Origin: Algoriphagus aquimarinus
GTDB lineage: Bacteria; Bacteroidota; Bacteroidia; Cytophagales; Cyclobacteriaceae
Reading direction: 5' to 3'
Assembly: GCF_007997215.1 (NCBI RefSeq)
Contig: NZ_VORW01000017.1
Coordinates: 1-64,000, forward strand
Length of the DNA stretch: 64,000 bases
A program made the translations under genes and the position numbers. The notes beneath the pieces are model-generated. The model was not told the origin of the DNA and made no database searches. It worked only from the letters and a program-made list of their open reading frames with translations. This document shows positions 43,963-51,031 of this stretch, piece by piece. Numbering within the stretch: position 1 is the first letter of the stretch; every line of letters begins with the position of its first letter.

Positions 43963-45552
43963 ATGAAAAAAAGACTTTTACTCCTCGCTATTTTTGGCTT
44001 ATACCTTTCCTTTTCTTCTTTTTCTCAAATAGAATCTGCTCCTGATCGTGACGAAGGAGATGGTCAATATGGACGATTGATTTTGAGAGGAGTAATCCTG
44101 ATTGACGGTACGGGTGCACCACCTGTAGGTCCAGTAGATATTGTAGTAGAAAAAAATAGAATTTCCCAAATTCAAGTGGTTGGTTATCCTGGTATGCCGA
44201 TCAGTGAAAACCGCAGACCAAAGGCAGGGCCTGATGATAAGGTTTATGAACTCGAAGGGCACTACTTACTGCCTGGATTCATAGATTCTCATGGGCATAT
44301 TGGTGGAAGCGGTCAGGGTACACCAGCTGAATATGTATTCAAGCTTTGGATGGCTCACGGAATCACGACGATTAGAGACCCTTCAGCAGGGAATGGATTG
44401 GATTGGGTGCTTGATCAAAAGAAAAGATCAGCTGCCAATGAAATTACTGCTCCTCGAATCCTTGCCTATACGAGCTTCGGGCAAGGAGCAAAAGCTCCAA
44501 TTACTACCGCAGACCAGGCCAAAGCTTGGGTGAATGAGAATGCTAAAAAAGGAGCAGATGGGATTAAGTTTTTTGGAGCCAATCCCGAGGTCATGGAAGC
44601 TGCCATTTCTGAAAACAAGAGAATTGGACTTCGCTCGGCCATGCATCATCAGCAGATGGAGGTAGCTCGTTGGAATGTGATGAATTCAGCAAAAGCTGGT
44701 CTGACTTCCATGGAGCATTGGTATGGTTTGCCAGAGGCACTTTTTGAAAATCGTACGATTCAGGATTTTAGACTGGATTATAATTATCAAAATGAGCAGC
44801 ATCGTTTCGGTGAAGCAGGAAAACTTTGGAAGCAGGCCGCTAAGCCTGGGTCAGAGCATTGGAATAAGGTGATGAATGAATTGCTTGAGTTGGATTTTAC
44901 ACTTGATCCGACTTTTAATATCTATGAAGCCAATCGTGACATGATGCGAGCGCGTACAGCTGAGTGGCATGATGTATATACTTTACCTTCGCTTTGGCGA
45001 TTCTACGCGCCCAGTCGCCAATCTCATGGTTCCTACTGGTTTGATTGGACGACGGAGGAAGAGGTTCAGTGGAAAGAGAATTACAGGCTTTGGATGACTT
45101 TTGTAAATGAATACAAGAATAAAGGAGGCAGAGTGACAGCAGGTTCTGATTCTGGGTTTATTTATCAGCTCTATGGTTTTGCCTATATACGTGAACTGGA
45201 ACTTCTCAGAGAGGCCGGTTTTCATCCCCTGGAAGTACTACGCTCAGCAACACTCTATGGTGCTGAATTACTTGGGATGGAAAAGGAAATAGGTTCTGTG
45301 GAAGTAGGAAAGTTGGCTGACTTTGTTATTCTTGAGGAAAATCCACTTCAAAACCTTAAAGTTCTATACGGAACCGGAGCCATCAGAATTGATGAAAATA
45401 ACAATCCAATACGCGTAGGTGGTGTAAAGTACACTGTGAAGGATGGGATAGTATATGATGCCAAAAAGCTATTGGAAGATGTAAAGGCGATAGTAGACAA
45501 ACATAAAGCTGAAGAAGGGTTTACAATCACACAGCCAGGTTTGGATTGGTAA
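43963..45552 (+). CDS. Exported amidohydrolase-family enzyme
   Basis: This 529-residue metal-dependent hydrolase has a signal peptide (YLSFSSFSQ). The first metal motif is FIDSHGHIGG. The carboxylated-Lys position fits GADGIKFFGA, the third ligand fits LRSAMHHQQME and the fourth TSMEHWYG, and the catalytic Asp fits VTAGSDSGFIYQL. The C-terminus has the usual return strand (GSVEVGKLADFVILEENPL). Related exported enzymes hydrolyse amide or imide bonds of peptides or heterocycles; the substrate here is unknown. It stands alone, 135 bp after fabI and 63 bp before an alpha/beta hydrolase. The upstream spacer is T-rich with no full promoter match. Confidence 0.9.
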   Translation: MKKRLLLLAIFGLYLSFSSFSQIESAPDRDEGDGQYGRLILRGVILIDGTGAPPVGPVDIVVEKNRISQIQVVGYPGMPISENRRPKAGPDDKVYELEGHYLLPGFIDSHGHIGGSGQGTPAEYVFKLWMAHGITTIRDPSAGNGLDWVLDQKKRSAANEITAPRILAYTSFGQGAKAPITTADQAKAWVNENAKKGADGIKFFGANPEVMEAAISENKRIGLRSAMHHQQMEVARWNVMNSAKAGLTSMEHWYGLPEALFENRTIQDFRLDYNYQNEQHRFGEAGKLWKQAAKPGSEHWNKVMNELLELDFTLDPTFNIYEANRDMMRARTAEWHDVYTLPSLWRFYAPSRQSHGSYWFDWTTEEEVQWKENYRLWMTFVNEYKNKGGRVTAGSDSGFIYQLYGFAYIRELELLREAGFHPLEVLRSATLYGAELLGMEKEIGSVEVGKLADFVILEENPLQNLKVLYGTGAIRIDENNNPIRVGGVKYTVKDGIVYDAKKLLEDVKAIVDKHKAEEGFTITQPGLDW

Positions 45553-45615
45553 ACAGATTTTTATAATAGAGCTTTCACAGTCCAGTTGACTGATTACTCG
45601 AAAACATAGCATAGA

Positions 45616-46416
45616 ATGCCCCAAATTAAAGTAAACGGAGTCGATATTTTCTACACTGATCAAGGCAAGGGGGAAGAAACGATCCTCTTTTCACATGGCT
45701 TACTTTGGAGCCATAAGATGTTTGCTGATCAAATTGAATTCCTCCAGCCGCGGTTTCGTGTGATTGCCTACGATCATAGAGGACAAGGACAAAGTGAGGT
45801 GACGGGACCATTTGATATGGATACACTTACAGAGGATGCAGCAGAATTGATCAAAGAATTGGGTTCTGGGCCAGTGCATTTTGTTGGGCTTTCTATGGGA
45901 GGATTTATTGGGATGAGGCTTGCTGCTAGATTTCCAAAACTTATTAAAAGCCTTATTCTCTTGGAGACTTCTGCTAACTCTGAACCGGTAGAGAATCTTC
46001 CCAAATACAAAACCCTTAACGGTATAGTGAAATGGCTTGGTGTAATTCCTCCAGTTGCCAATAAGGTCATGAAAATTATGTTTGCGGAAAGCTGGCTTGA
46101 TGATCCCATAAATTCGGAGAAAATAGATTTCTGGAAATCTCAGTTGAAATCAAACAAAAGGAGCGTTACTGGGGCAGTTGAAGGTGTGATTTATAGAAAG
46201 GGAATTGAAAATGAACTTGGAGATATTTCCTGTCCCACCATGGTGATTGTAGGTGATGAAGATGTGGCTACTAAACCTATTAAAGCTAAGTTTATACAAA
46301 TGAGCATCGGTAGGGCAAGATTGCATAGGATTCCAGGTGCTGGTCATAGTAGTAGCATAGAAAAGCCTAAAGAGGTCAATCGGCTAATAGGCGATTGGCT
46401 GGTTGATAGAAGTTAA
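45616..46416 (+). CDS. Alpha/beta hydrolase
   Basis: This 266-residue serine hydrolase shows the family order: HG oxyanion motif (ILFSHGLLWSHKMF), YDHRGQGQSE, nucleophile elbow GLSMGGFIGM, catalytic Asp in VIVGDEDVATKP, and catalytic His in PGAGHSSSIEKP. It has no signal peptide. The family covers esterases, lactonases and haloperoxidase-like enzymes, and the sequence does not separate them. It follows the amidohydrolase on the same strand (63 bp) and is closed by a terminator at 46449, so it is distinct from the MarR cluster. Confidence 0.92.
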   Translation: MPQIKVNGVDIFYTDQGKGEETILFSHGLLWSHKMFADQIEFLQPRFRVIAYDHRGQGQSEVTGPFDMDTLTEDAAELIKELGSGPVHFVGLSMGGFIGMRLAARFPKLIKSLILLETSANSEPVENLPKYKTLNGIVKWLGVIPPVANKVMKIMFAESWLDDPINSEKIDFWKSQLKSNKRSVTGAVEGVIYRKGIENELGDISCPTMVIVGDEDVATKPIKAKFIQMSIGRARLHRIPGAGHSSSIEKPKEVNRLIGDWLVDRS

Positions 46417-46448
46417 TTCCTTTATCTTATACCTGATTTTGTTCACTT

Positions 46449-46472
46449 AGGCCTCTTTTGAGGTCTTTTTTT
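46449..46472 (+). terminator. Terminator after the alpha/beta hydrolase
   Basis: AGGCCTC-TTTT-GAGGTCT (one G-T pair) followed by TTTTTTTATTT. It separates the hydrolase from the MarR transcription unit. Confidence 0.75.
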
Positions 46473-46522
46473 ATTTATTTCTAGAAAAAAGCTAATCAGT
46501 TGAAACCTTTTGCTATATTTAT

Positions 46523-46534
46523 ATGTATATACAT
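46523..46534. promoter_or_regulatory. Candidate MarR operator before the marR-type gene
   Basis: ATGTATATACAT is a perfect palindrome 20 bp before the ATG at 46555 and just after a TATATTTA box that resembles a -7 element. Its core TGTATATACA recurs before yceI at 47027, with similar flanks (TTAnn before, TTAA after). Confidence 0.6.
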
Positions 46535-46554
46535 TAAATACAGTAACAAAAGAT

Positions 46555-47007
46555 ATGGGAAGTCTAGAAGAAGCAATCAAGCAGAAGGAGTTCAAAGACC
46601 CATATAATAAATTAGTGGTCAATCTTCTTTACACACACAGTTATTTAGTAACTGCGCAAAATAATATTCTAAAGCCCTTTGATCTTTCACCGGAGCAATA
46701 CAATGTGCTAAGAATCCTGAGAGGACAAAACGGTGTTCCGACTACGGTTTCTTCTATTCAAGATAGAATGCTGAACAAAATGTCAAATGCTAGTCGTTTG
46801 GTAGATAAGTTGAAAGCTAAAGAGTTGCTAGAGAGAAGAGAGTGTCCAAGTGATCGTCGTCAAGTGGATATTTTAATTACCGAAAAAGGACTTCAAATAC
46901 TGAATGATTTACAGGTTCACATGGAAGGATTTAATACTCAAGTCATCAATTTATCTGAAGAAGAAGTTATAATCATGAATGACCTTCTCGACAAACTTAG
47001 AGGCTAA
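46555..47007 (+). CDS. MarR-family transcriptional regulator
   Basis: From the ATG at 46555 the product has 150 residues, a normal MarR length. A TTG at 46510 would place the operator inside the gene and was rejected. The winged helix-turn-helix is visible: LSPEQYNVLRILRG, STIQ-like SSIQDRMLNKMSNASRLVDK as recognition region, ELLERRECPSDRRQVDILIT as wing, and a dimer helix at the end. The shared TGTATATACA sites before itself and yceI suggest autorepression and control of the downstream stress genes. By context it resembles MhqR/QsrR-type regulators that sense quinones or other electrophiles, but the sensing Cys of that class is not evident apart from the single Cys in the wing (RRECPSD). Confidence 0.92.
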   Translation: MGSLEEAIKQKEFKDPYNKLVVNLLYTHSYLVTAQNNILKPFDLSPEQYNVLRILRGQNGVPTTVSSIQDRMLNKMSNASRLVDKLKAKELLERRECPSDRRQVDILITEKGLQILNDLQVHMEGFNTQVINLSEEEVIIMNDLLDKLRG

Positions 47008-47026
47008 AAAATTTTACCCTATTACG

Positions 47027-47036
47027 TGTATATACA
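47027..47036. promoter_or_regulatory. Candidate MarR operator before yceI
   Basis: TGTATATACA, identical to the core at 46524-46533, lies 45 bp before the yceI start and 19 bp after the marR-type stop. The flanks also match partly (TTAcg before, ATTAAT after). A second regulated promoter is implied. Confidence 0.58.
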
Positions 47037-47081
47037 ATTAATATCAAGACAAATAAAAATTTAACTAAAACAACAAAAGCT

Positions 47082-47627
47082 ATGAGTACTACAAAATGGA
47101 TTATCGACCCTACACACTCTGAAGTTTCATTCAAAGTAAAACACTTGGTGATTTCTACCGTAACAGGTTATTTCAGGGAATTTGAAGGAGCTGCTGAAAG
47201 TTCTTCTGATGATTTCGAGGGAGCAACAGTTTCTTTCTCTGCAAATATCGACAGTATTGATACTAACCAGAAGGATAGAGATAATCACTTGAAATCAGCC
47301 GATTTTTTTGACGCAGCAAATTTCCCTAAATTAACTTTCTCTGGTAAAATCATTAATGAAGGTGGAGATTATAAACTAGTTGGTGATTTGACCATGAGAG
47401 AAACAACTAAAAAAGCTGAATTCTCCGTTGATTTTGGAGGCGTTGCTGGAGATCCTTATGGACAAACTAAAGCTGGTTTTGAAATCGAAGGAAAAGTAAA
47501 CAGAAAAGAATTTGGACTTTCTTGGTCTGCAGTGACTGAAGCAGGATCTGTAGTAGTAAGTGATCAAGTTCGTCTGATCTTGAATGTTCAGATTGTAAAG
47601 CAAGTTGAAGAAGTAGTAGAAAACTGA
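47082..47627 (+). CDS. YceI family protein
   Basis: This 181-residue protein is a lipocalin-like barrel that binds isoprenoid-type lipids in known members. It has KWIIDPTHSEVSFKVKHLVI at the start, SIDTNQKDRDNHLKSADFFD, FPKLTFSGKI, and the ending KVNRKEFGLSWSAVTEAGSV. There is no signal peptide, so this copy is cytoplasmic, unlike E. coli YceI. It lies 74 bp after the MarR gene, behind a matching operator. Membership in an electrophile or quinone stress response is inferred from the next two genes. Length is typical. Confidence 0.93.
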   Translation: MSTTKWIIDPTHSEVSFKVKHLVISTVTGYFREFEGAAESSSDDFEGATVSFSANIDSIDTNQKDRDNHLKSADFFDAANFPKLTFSGKIINEGGDYKLVGDLTMRETTKKAEFSVDFGGVAGDPYGQTKAGFEIEGKVNRKEFGLSWSAVTEAGSVVVSDQVRLILNVQIVKQVEEVVEN

Positions 47628-47652
47628 GATTAATTTCTCAATCAATAAATTA

Positions 47653-47685
47653 GCAAGCCATGAGATTGTATAGCTCATGGCTTGC
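47653..47685 (+). terminator. Strong hairpin between yceI and the dioxygenase gene
   Basis: GCAAGCCATGAG / CTCATGGCTTGC is a perfect 12-bp stem with a 9-nt loop. The following CTTTAAAA has only a short T run, so it may terminate partially and lower expression of the two genes behind it. Confidence 0.55.
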
Positions 47686-47709
47686 CTTTAAAAACTATCC
47701 TCAATAATC

Positions 47710-48660
47710 ATGAAACCATTAATCACTGGAATCCATCATATCACTGCGATAGCTGGAAACCCTCAAGCAAATATTGATTTCTACACTGGAATCCTTGGAC
47801 TGAGACTGGTGAAGAAGACAATTAATTTCGATGCACCTGGTGTTTATCATTTCTATTTTGGCGATGAATTGGGACGGCCAGGTACCGTATTTACCACCTT
47901 CCCATTTGCGGGTGCACGTAAGGGAGCTAAGGGAGCTGGTGAGGTTACTTATACGGCCTTCTCTGTTCCTTCTGGATCTTTGGATTATTGGATGGAGCGA
48001 TTGAAAAAATATGGGATACCAGTCTCTGATATCCTGACAAGATTTGGTGATCAATTGATCAGATTCGAAGACCATGATAGTATGGGAATAGAATTGATTG
48101 CCAATGATCAGGATGACAGAGCGGGTTGGTCTTATGGCCAAGTGCCAATTGAGCATTCTATCAAAGGTTTCTATGGAGCAACTTTGAACCTACGAGCTAA
48201 GGACTTGACTGAGAAATTGCTTACTGAGCATATGGATTATCATTTCATTGGACAGGAAAATGGAAGATTTCGTTATGGCACAGCAGGTAAACCCGGAGAT
48301 ATTGTGGATATAGTCATTGATAAATCTGGAAATAGAGGTGTGCAAAGTGCAGGCACGGTGCACCATATCGCTTTCAGAACAGAGAATGCTGCTTCACAAC
48401 TTCAAGTCCAGGAAATCTTGATGCGAAATGGATATCAGGTCACTGAGGTGAAAGATAGAAGCTACTTTACATCCATTTATTTCCGTGAGCCAGGAGGAGT
48501 CTTATTCGAAGTGGCTACGGATGAACCAGGGTTTGCCATAGATGAGGAAGAAGCACACTTGGGCGAGTTGATCAAATTGCCAGAATGGGCTGAGCCAAAT
48601 CGTAAAAAACTAGAAGAGAGTTTAGCGCCTATAAAGTTAAATGTTGAAGAATATGACTAA
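47710..48660 (+). CDS. VOC-superfamily ring-cleaving dioxygenase (MhqO/MhqE-like)
   Basis: This 316-residue protein holds two vicinal-oxygen-chelate modules. The first begins TGIHHITAIAGNPQANIDFY and the second begins GTVHHIAFRTENAASQLQ. Metal ligands are expected at His8/His9, the His in the second HHIAFR, and Glu in GGVLFEVATDEPG. The family name and annotation come from MhqO/MhqA of Bacillus, which are made in response to hydroquinones and are thought to open the aromatic ring. The gene is followed by a carboxylesterase whose start overlaps its stop, the same pairing as mhqE-mhqD in Firmicutes. It is separated from yceI by the hairpin at 47653. Confidence 0.9.
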   Translation: MKPLITGIHHITAIAGNPQANIDFYTGILGLRLVKKTINFDAPGVYHFYFGDELGRPGTVFTTFPFAGARKGAKGAGEVTYTAFSVPSGSLDYWMERLKKYGIPVSDILTRFGDQLIRFEDHDSMGIELIANDQDDRAGWSYGQVPIEHSIKGFYGATLNLRAKDLTEKLLTEHMDYHFIGQENGRFRYGTAGKPGDIVDIVIDKSGNRGVQSAGTVHHIAFRTENAASQLQVQEILMRNGYQVTEVKDRSYFTSIYFREPGGVLFEVATDEPGFAIDEEEAHLGELIKLPEWAEPNRKKLEESLAPIKLNVEEYD

Positions 48661-49261
48661 GATAAAAATAGCAGGTTTACCCTTGTCTGAGGCAAAAAAA
48701 GCTGCAATTCTCATTCATGGAAGAGGTGCAAGTGCAGAGAGTATTCTTTCGCTTGCACAATACCTTAGCCTAGATGATTATGCGTTATTAGCACCAGAAG
48801 CCGATGGTGGCTCTTGGTATCCTTATAGCTTTATGGCTCCAGATGAGTCGAATCATTCGGCTTTAGCTAAATCCCTACAGGCTATCAAAGAAGTGTGGAA
48901 GCAAGTAATTGAAGCAGGCATTTCTCCGGAAAATGTGATGTTCATAGGCTTTTCTCAGGGAGCTTGTCTGAGTCTTGAATTTGCTGCGCAAAATGCCCAG
49001 AAGCTAGGAGGAGTTATTGCATTTACCGGAGGATTGATTGGTGAAAGGATCTTTGAAGAGAAGTATTCCGGAGATTTTGAAGGTACACCTGTCTTTATTG
49101 GAAGTAGTGAAAAAGACGTTCATGTACCACTTTCTAGAATAAAAGAATCAGAAACCCTACTGAGCAGGATGGGTGCAAAAGTGAAATTGTTAATATTCGA
49201 GGACTCAAATCATACCATCCGCAAGGAAGAGATTGATTGGGTAAATGGAAATATATTGTAA
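48641..49261 (+). CDS. Alpha/beta hydrolase, phospholipase/carboxylesterase type (MhqD-like)
   Basis: This 206-residue serine hydrolase (202 if the ATG at 48653 is used) overlaps the dioxygenase stop by 20 or 8 bp. It shows AAILIHGRGASAESIL, the nucleophile motif MFIGFSQGACLSLEF, catalytic Asp in IGSSEKDVHVP, and His in FEDSNHTIRKEE. Small hydrolases of this group act on short esters; MhqD of Bacillus is made with a ring-cleaving dioxygenase under quinone stress. The coupling to the preceding gene supports a joint role. A clear terminator follows, so it is the last gene of the cluster. Confidence 0.9.
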   Translation: MLKNMTKIKIAGLPLSEAKKAAILIHGRGASAESILSLAQYLSLDDYALLAPEADGGSWYPYSFMAPDESNHSALAKSLQAIKEVWKQVIEAGISPENVMFIGFSQGACLSLEFAAQNAQKLGGVIAFTGGLIGERIFEEKYSGDFEGTPVFIGSSEKDVHVPLSRIKESETLLSRMGAKVKLLIFEDSNHTIRKEEIDWVNGNIL

Positions 49262-49280
49262 ATAGGTTTTCTTACTTACG

Positions 49281-49315
49281 AAAATCCTCTGGCAGTTTGT
49301 CAGAGGATTTTTTTT
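49281..49315 (+). terminator. Terminator after the carboxylesterase gene
   Basis: AAAATCCTCTG / CAGAGGATTTT is a perfect 11-bp stem with a 9-nt loop, running into eight T. Confidence 0.88.
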
Positions 49316-49394
49316 GCTCAAAAAATAACGGCTTAAGAATCAATCTTGATTTTTAGGATAATTTTAAGTTGAAATGAATAAAAATTGTCTTAAT

Positions 49395-49476
49395 AATTAT
49401 TTTGTAACACATTGATAGTAAGATAAATATTAGGTGATATTATAATTTACTTAATATGTTGAGTAAATTTACTCAG
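49395..49476 (+). repeat. Left direct repeat upstream of the ATPase gene
   Basis: An 82-bp segment starting AATTATTTTGTAA and ending TTGAGTAAATTTACTCAG. It matches 50931-51012 without gaps at 52 of 82 positions, best at both ends. It contains the palindrome GAGTAAATTTACTC (49461-49474), with another GAGTAAA just before the ATG. These are probably regulatory sites of the ATPase gene. Confidence 0.55.
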
Positions 49477-49493
49477 GTTAAAGAGTAAATATT

Positions 49494-50690
49494 ATGAGTT
49501 ACCAGAGATCAGAGAAAAATCAAATACAAAAACGTCTTCATGATGAGCCTCGAATGTTCATCCAGGTGATCTATGGTCCACGCCAAGTAGGTAAGACTAC
49601 GATGATTCGTCAGATCATGAAGGATATCAATTGGCCACATACGCTGGTGGCGGCTGATGCGGTACCAGCGACGGATAGGTTGTGGATAGCCCAGCAATGG
49701 GAAAATGCGCGCATTAAGCAAAGCACAACACCTGATGTGCCATATATTCTGGTGATCGATGAAGTTCAGAAAATCTATAATTGGAGCGAACAAGTCAAAG
49801 CCGAATGGGATAAGGATACTGCAGAGGAACGTGATATTCGTGTGGTGCTTTTAGGTTCGTCTCGACTGATGCTTCAGCAAGGATTGACAGAATCACTAGC
49901 TGGGAGGTTCGAGTCCACTTATCTAGGGCACTGGTCTTACAAAGAAATGAAAGATGCTTTCGGTCTTTCACCAGAAGAATTCATCTGGTATGGCGGATAT
50001 CCAGGAGCGATTCTCCTCAAGGAAGATGAAGATCGCTGGAAGAATTATGTGCGGGATGCGCTCTTAGAGACCAGTATTTCGAAAGACATTCTTATGCTCA
50101 CTCGAGTGGATAAACCAGCGCTGATGAAGCGACTCTTCGAGATTGGGTCATCCTACTCGGGGCAGGTTCTTAGCTTCACCAAGATTATGGGGCAGCTTGC
50201 TGATGCAGGCAATACCACTACGCTGGCTAACTACCTGGAGCTGTTGAATGAAGCCGGCTTGCTGAGTGGACTGGAGAAATACAGCCCCAATATAGTACGA
50301 AAGCGCTCTTCCAGTCCTAAGTTCATGGTGCACAATACAGCAATCATGTCAGGAGTATCCAATGAAACTATGGATACGCTTCAGGAGGATCATCGTGCAT
50401 GGGGTCGCTGGGTCGAGTCAGCAGTAGGAGCACACTTGGTGAATCAAGCCTTCAAAGAGAGAAAGTTGCACATCTACTATTGGAGAGAAGGGAATGATGA
50501 GGTTGATTTCATAGTGGAGTACAAAAAGCGGATCATTGCTTTAGAAGTGAAGACTTCGAGAGTAGGCGGATTGACAGGTATGAATGCCTTCACTAATACC
50601 TATCATCCAGAAAAATCACTTGTCGTTGGTACGGACGGAATTCCCTGGGAAGAGTTCTTGCAGATGGATGTGCTAGATCTATATAGTTAA
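49494..50690 (+). CDS. AAA-family ATPase with DUF4143 domain
   Basis: This 398-residue protein joins an N-terminal AAA domain with a C-terminal DUF4143 domain. Walker A is YGPRQVGKTTMIRQI (Gly28-Thr35) and Walker B is ILVIDEVQKI. The sensor-like segment RVVLLGSSRLMLQQGLTESL precedes the C-terminal part, which has LANYLELLNEAGLLSGLEKY, HNTAIMSGVS, GRWVESAVGAHLVNQ, and the nuclease-like IYYWREGNDEVDFIVEYKKR. Members are abundant and mobile in Bacteroidota and archaea; their function is poorly known. The gene is alone, has its own strong terminator, and lies between two diverged direct repeats. A second, partial member is found at the end of the window. Confidence 0.9.
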   Translation: MSYQRSEKNQIQKRLHDEPRMFIQVIYGPRQVGKTTMIRQIMKDINWPHTLVAADAVPATDRLWIAQQWENARIKQSTTPDVPYILVIDEVQKIYNWSEQVKAEWDKDTAEERDIRVVLLGSSRLMLQQGLTESLAGRFESTYLGHWSYKEMKDAFGLSPEEFIWYGGYPGAILLKEDEDRWKNYVRDALLETSISKDILMLTRVDKPALMKRLFEIGSSYSGQVLSFTKIMGQLADAGNTTTLANYLELLNEAGLLSGLEKYSPNIVRKRSSSPKFMVHNTAIMSGVSNETMDTLQEDHRAWGRWVESAVGAHLVNQAFKERKLHIYYWREGNDEVDFIVEYKKRIIALEVKTSRVGGLTGMNAFTNTYHPEKSLVVGTDGIPWEEFLQMDVLDLYS

Positions 50691-50718
50691 AAAGACAGTC
50701 ATATGGCTGTCTTTTTTT
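50689..50718 (+). terminator. Terminator after the ATPase gene
   Basis: AAAAAGACAGTC-ATAT-GGCTGTCTTTTTTT forms a 12-bp stem starting within the stop codon and ends in a T run. Confidence 0.85.
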
Positions 50719-50730
50719 GTTTAATTTTTT

Positions 50731-50768
50731 ACCGCAAAGTCCACAGATATTTACACGGAGGACACAAC
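50731..50768. repeat. Decayed interspersed-repeat fragment
   Basis: ACCGCAAAGTCCACAGATAT and the following TTACACGGAGGACACAA resemble the widespread ACCGCAAAG-type spacer repeats. The rest of this 341-bp gap (50691-51031) contains only the terminator and the right direct repeat; no coding sequence is seen. Confidence 0.3.
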
Positions 50769-50930
50769 TGAACAACTTCTCAGGAAGCTGGACTCAGACT
50801 ATCTTTCCATCTAGGGTTGTGAAAGCTGATTTCATAAATGGTTTTAAGTAAATCTTTCACAATCCTTTGAGTTAAAAAGGCTTTGAACTGCCTATATATC
50901 ACTCCATTTTAGTCCTGTTTTTCACTTAAA

Positions 50931-51012
50931 AATTATTTTGTAATTAGCTGATAATCAGTAAGTAGATGTACTTTTAAATATTTTACTCAATGTACTGAGT
51001 AATTTTACGCAG
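50931..51012 (+). repeat. Right direct repeat downstream of the ATPase gene
   Basis: Starts AATTATTTTGTAA, ends CTGAGTAATTTTACGCAG, and aligns with 49395-49476 in the same orientation and with no gap. The palindrome is less perfect here. It is not followed by an ATPase start codon but by the sbcC stop 20 bp further, so it may be the control region of a lost second copy. Confidence 0.5.
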
Positions 51013-51031
51013 TACAGTAAGAAAAATATAT

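Noticed and set aside
46510..46554. TTG-initiated extension of the MarR gene
   Set aside because: It would put the TGTATATACA operator inside the coding sequence and make the protein longer than usual for MarR.
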